From the NCBI GenBank assembly GCA_018335795.1, contig JAGXRP010000002.1, forward strand, positions 1 through 53,080: 53,080 bases of DNA, in the 5' to 3' direction. This DNA is from Desulfobulbaceae bacterium. GTDB taxonomy: Bacteria > Bacteroidota > Ignavibacteria > Kapaibacteriales > UBA2268. The first letter of the stretch is position 1, and each line of letters begins with the position of its first letter. A program made the translations under genes and the position numbers. The notes beneath the pieces are model-generated. The model was given only the letters and a program-made list of their open reading frames with translations, did no database searches and had not been told where the DNA came from. Shown here in pieces: positions 50,744 to 53,080 of the stretch.

Positions 50744-52306
50744 TTATATTTTCATCAATTTAATTGTCCCAAATTTCAAACCATTAGAAATTTTAACAAT
50801 ATAAGCGCCACTTGGGAAATGAGATAAATCCAACTCAATAGCATTCCCACTAATTATATTTATATTTGATTCATAAATCAATCTTCCCGAATAATCAACA
50901 ATGCTACATTTGGCGGCACTAATACAGTCGAAAGTATGATTGATGAATGCATTGTTGACTACAGGATTTGGGTAAACCGATAAATGAGCTTGAGGCAAAT
51001 TCGATTCTCCAACACTCGATGAAGACCTGATTAATTGCATATAATCAAATTTGCCGAGCATGATTTTTTCCAATTTGTCCTGCGGAACTTCAAACCAATC
51101 CATAAGCAACGAATAATAAACAGACCTAAAATCGAATTGATAATCAAGATTATCTCGTACCGTAACCTCATTGGGTATAAATGGATTGTTACCATGAATA
51201 ATGGGATTGACCATCGAACCGAACAAAAACATTGGTGCCGACGTTCCGTGGTCAGTTCCAAAACTTGCGTTAGCAAGGATTCGTCTGCCGAACTCGGAAA
51301 ATGTCATGCCAACTACTCTATCTTCTAAGCCATGAAGTTTTAAATCTTGCTGGAATGCACCTACTGCTTCAGCAACACTTTGTAACAAAGTGGCATGAGT
51401 ACCAAATATTGGATTTCCGCTCACAACTTGGTCTGAATGAGTATCAAAGCCACCCAAACTGACAACATAAACCTTAGTTTTCAAACCACCGGCGATAAGT
51501 CTGGCGACGGTTTTGAGCTGGTCAGACAATTGATTTTGTGCCGAATTGGGATATTCCACCAAATTAGTTGATTTTTCTAAAGCACTTTTGAGTGTAACAG
51601 AATAATTATTTGTTTGGCTAATTACAGAGCGAATATATTTCAATTCCAAACCGGCGCGAATTTCAAGTTCACTATCATAGGGAATATCATTCAAATCATA
51701 GAATTGCCCATTTGGAGCTAATGCCATACCCATCGAAGCAACGTGCCCTTGGCAGGTTTCCGATACAACACTTCCAACAGTAATTGACAATGGGTCTTTG
51801 AATTCTTCATTCGGATAATTAGCCGGGAAATCGGGATGATATTCCGAAAGATAACGCCCAAGCCATCCGGTGGTTACGACTTTATCCGAATCTGATGCCG
51901 AAGTCCAAATATCTGTAGAGCGAAAATGCGAAAAATTCGGATTAGGATAACCAACTGATTGGACAATTTCGAGTTTAGCATCATCTTGTAAATTTTTCAA
52001 ACTCTTCAAAGATGGGTGCAATCCTGTCTCATCATTAATTCTAAGAACGTCTTTTTCGGGAATAATTACTTGCCCTCTGAATTTGGCAAGTAAATCATAT
52101 TTATCTAAAGGAATTACTGTATTTAACCCATCATTACCACCTACAAGGTTGATCAGAACTAATATTCGGTCATTTTCTTGTCCTAAAAAGCCCATTAACT
52201 CATTAAAAGGGCTTGACATCAGATTCACCGGCATTCCATTTATCATAATTGGTAAAGTAGAAACTGCCAAACTTGTTTTGATGAAATCTCTTCTTTTCAT
52301 TTCCAT
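50744..52306 (-). CDS. DUF1501 protein with Tat signal and T9SS sorting domain
   Basis: This is a 520-residue protein. The N-terminus KRRDFIKTSLAVSTLPIMI is a twin-arginine signal. About residues 45-440 form the DUF1501 alkaline-phosphatase-superfamily-like domain: VLINLVGGNDGLNTVIPL, KTKVYVVSLGGFDTHSDQ, VVGMTFSEFGRRILANASFGTDHGTSAPMFLFG. Residues about 444-520 are a T9SS type A sorting domain (HLSVYPNPVVNNAFIN to SGAYIVKISNGLKFGTIKLMKI). The pairing with a DUF1800 gene immediately upstream is standard for this family. Export would go via Tat, then T9SS. The enzymatic substrate is unknown. Confidence 0.92.
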   Translation of the reverse strand: MEMKRRDFIKTSLAVSTLPIMINGMPVNLMSSPFNELMGFLGQENDRILVLINLVGGNDGLNTVIPLDKYDLLAKFRGQVIIPEKDVLRINDETGLHPSLKSLKNLQDDAKLEIVQSVGYPNPNFSHFRSTDIWTSASDSDKVVTTGWLGRYLSEYHPDFPANYPNEEFKDPLSITVGSVVSETCQGHVASMGMALAPNGQFYDLNDIPYDSELEIRAGLELKYIRSVISQTNNYSVTLKSALEKSTNLVEYPNSAQNQLSDQLKTVARLIAGGLKTKVYVVSLGGFDTHSDQVVSGNPIFGTHATLLQSVAEAVGAFQQDLKLHGLEDRVVGMTFSEFGRRILANASFGTDHGTSAPMFLFGSMVNPIIHGNNPFIPNEVTVRDNLDYQFDFRSVYYSLLMDWFEVPQDKLEKIMLGKFDYMQLIRSSSSVGESNLPQAHLSVYPNPVVNNAFINHTFDCISAAKCSIVDYSGRLIYESNINIISGNAIELDLSHFPSGAYIVKISNGLKFGTIKLMKI

Positions 52307-52308
52307 TC

Positions 52309-53080
52309 CTACATTAAATGATAATCAGCTGATGATAAAATACTTTTGAATAATAACTTAAGCCGGTACAAAATTGCATTCTTAACTTCCTTGTTATCCG
52401 GATTATCAACCATATACAACCAAAAGGAAGTCCATTCATAATCGGGATTAGTCTGCAAAACTACTTCGGAGAGATAATCCATAATACTTTGATTTTGAAT
52501 TATATTCTCAGCCAATACATCAGGCAGAAGGAAATTAAGAGCGTCTTTAATTAGTTCTAAATGCTTTTCGGGTTGGCTGAAATTTGCAACCACTTTAAAT
52601 AAATCTGCTTGAAGAGTGAATTCTGCTTGTCTCAAACCATTTAAAATAAAAACATCACTTAATATAGTACGAAACTGAATCGAAACAGAACTTGTCCACG
52701 ACCTGTAAAATGATGGTTCTTGATGGTACGCGGGCCATCCGGCTACACTCGGCGGATTGCTGATTATCATCCCTTGAATATATGCTTGGACAAAACCGTA
52801 ATTGAATAAATGTGCGAAACTCTTATCATAATCCTGAGTTTCAGGGAATTTTGTATCAAAAATCTTATACATTCCGAGGATAAAATCCATCGGATTTTTT
52901 ATCATGACAGCTCTATTTTGCAAATCGTAGAAATGTGAACTTTCAAAAAGAGCTTTTAGAACGGGTTTGATTTCAAAGTCATTGTCAATCAAAATCTGAG
53001 CTAAAGGTTTAATCACATTATTTTCAGTTTCTTCGGAAATATCATAATAAACGAACCATCTATAAATATCTCTGCAAAAA
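52309..53080 (-). CDS. DUF1800 family protein (5' end outside window)
   Basis: The frame is open to the window edge, reading CRDIYRWFVYYDISEE just inside it, so the gene is truncated at its N-terminus. An internal GTG at 53016 is not the true start. Family features are the KIYRWFVYY-like helix, LFESSHFYDLQNRAVMIKNPMDFILG, PSVAGWPAYHQEPSFYRSW and the C-terminal region. DUF1800 proteins are usually encoded beside DUF1501 proteins, as here (2-bp gap). The molecular role is unknown. Confidence 0.9.
   Translation of the reverse strand, partial: FCRDIYRWFVYYDISEETENNVIKPLAQILIDNDFEIKPVLKALFESSHFYDLQNRAVMIKNPMDFILGMYKIFDTKFPETQDYDKSFAHLFNYGFVQAYIQGMIISNPPSVAGWPAYHQEPSFYRSWTSSVSIQFRTILSDVFILNGLRQAEFTLQADLFKVVANFSQPEKHLELIKDALNFLLPDVLAENIIQNQSIMDYLSEVVLQTNPDYEWTSFWLYMVDNPDNKEVKNAILYRLKLLFKSILSSADYHLM

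Overview
The window is about 53 kb of AT-rich, gene-dense bacterial chromosome. It most likely comes from the Bacteroidota/Chlorobiota side of the FCB group, possibly an Ignavibacteria- or Kapabacteria-like lineage. Three observations support this. Two secreted proteins end in type IX secretion (T9SS) type A sorting domains. Promoter boxes of the Bacteroidota form TTG-N19/20-TAnnTTTG precede several transcription units; the rplU box is a perfect match and the ATP synthase box has N20. The ATP synthase a subunit has the long, His-rich N-terminus of that group. The lineage is an inference from these features.

Layout. Positions 1-2141 (minus strand) hold a three-gene secreted cassette: a small Gly-rich peptide, a lipoprotein and a CxxC thioredoxin-like protein cut by the window edge. 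Positions 2142-2979 are a gene-free mosaic of short repeats. Positions 2980-9460 (minus) are an F-type ATP synthase operon (atpZ-like, atpI-like, B, E, F, H, A, G) that lacks beta and epsilon and carries hldD between atpA and atpG. Positions 9629-13823 (minus) hold a uracil-DNA glycosylase, D-Ala-D-Ala ligase, a PfkB kinase and a CBM9-like secreted protein. Ptb and Buk (phosphotransbutyrylase and butyrate kinase) follow at 13982-15975 (plus). Next come a decayed secreted-protein gene and a 980-residue T9SS substrate with an ice-binding-like domain. Positions 20054-25846 (minus) hold a secreted repeat protein, a second repeat-rich spacer, rplU-rpmA, and a tRNA-Leu-tig-clpP-clpX block.

From 25956 to 38698 lie hpnE, a VWA/OmpA/SPOR lipoprotein, a ClpB homologue reduced to its C-terminal half, a SRAP protein, a TPR protein, a polyprenyl synthase, tatC, a flippase, an asparagine-synthase homologue without glutaminase Cys, an EamA transporter and an rRNA pseudouridine synthase. 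From 38764 to 50742 (plus) lie purF, yraN, sucD, ndk, a Nudix protein, a GAF/GGDEF-like membrane protein, rnr and ribE. The window ends with a DUF1501/DUF1800 pair (minus).

The most unusual items are: (1) a succinyl-CoA synthetase alpha subunit with eleven tandem AT-hook-like GRPPR repeats on its C-terminus; (2) a 20-codon ORF with a perfect Shine-Dalgarno, ending in Gly-Gly, coupled to the asparagine-synthase homologue; (3) the stand-alone ClpB half; (4) hldD inside the ATP synthase operon; (5) the 50-residue acidic tail on trigger factor; (6) several dispersed hairpin repeat families. No CRISPR array, prophage or complete insertion sequence was seen.
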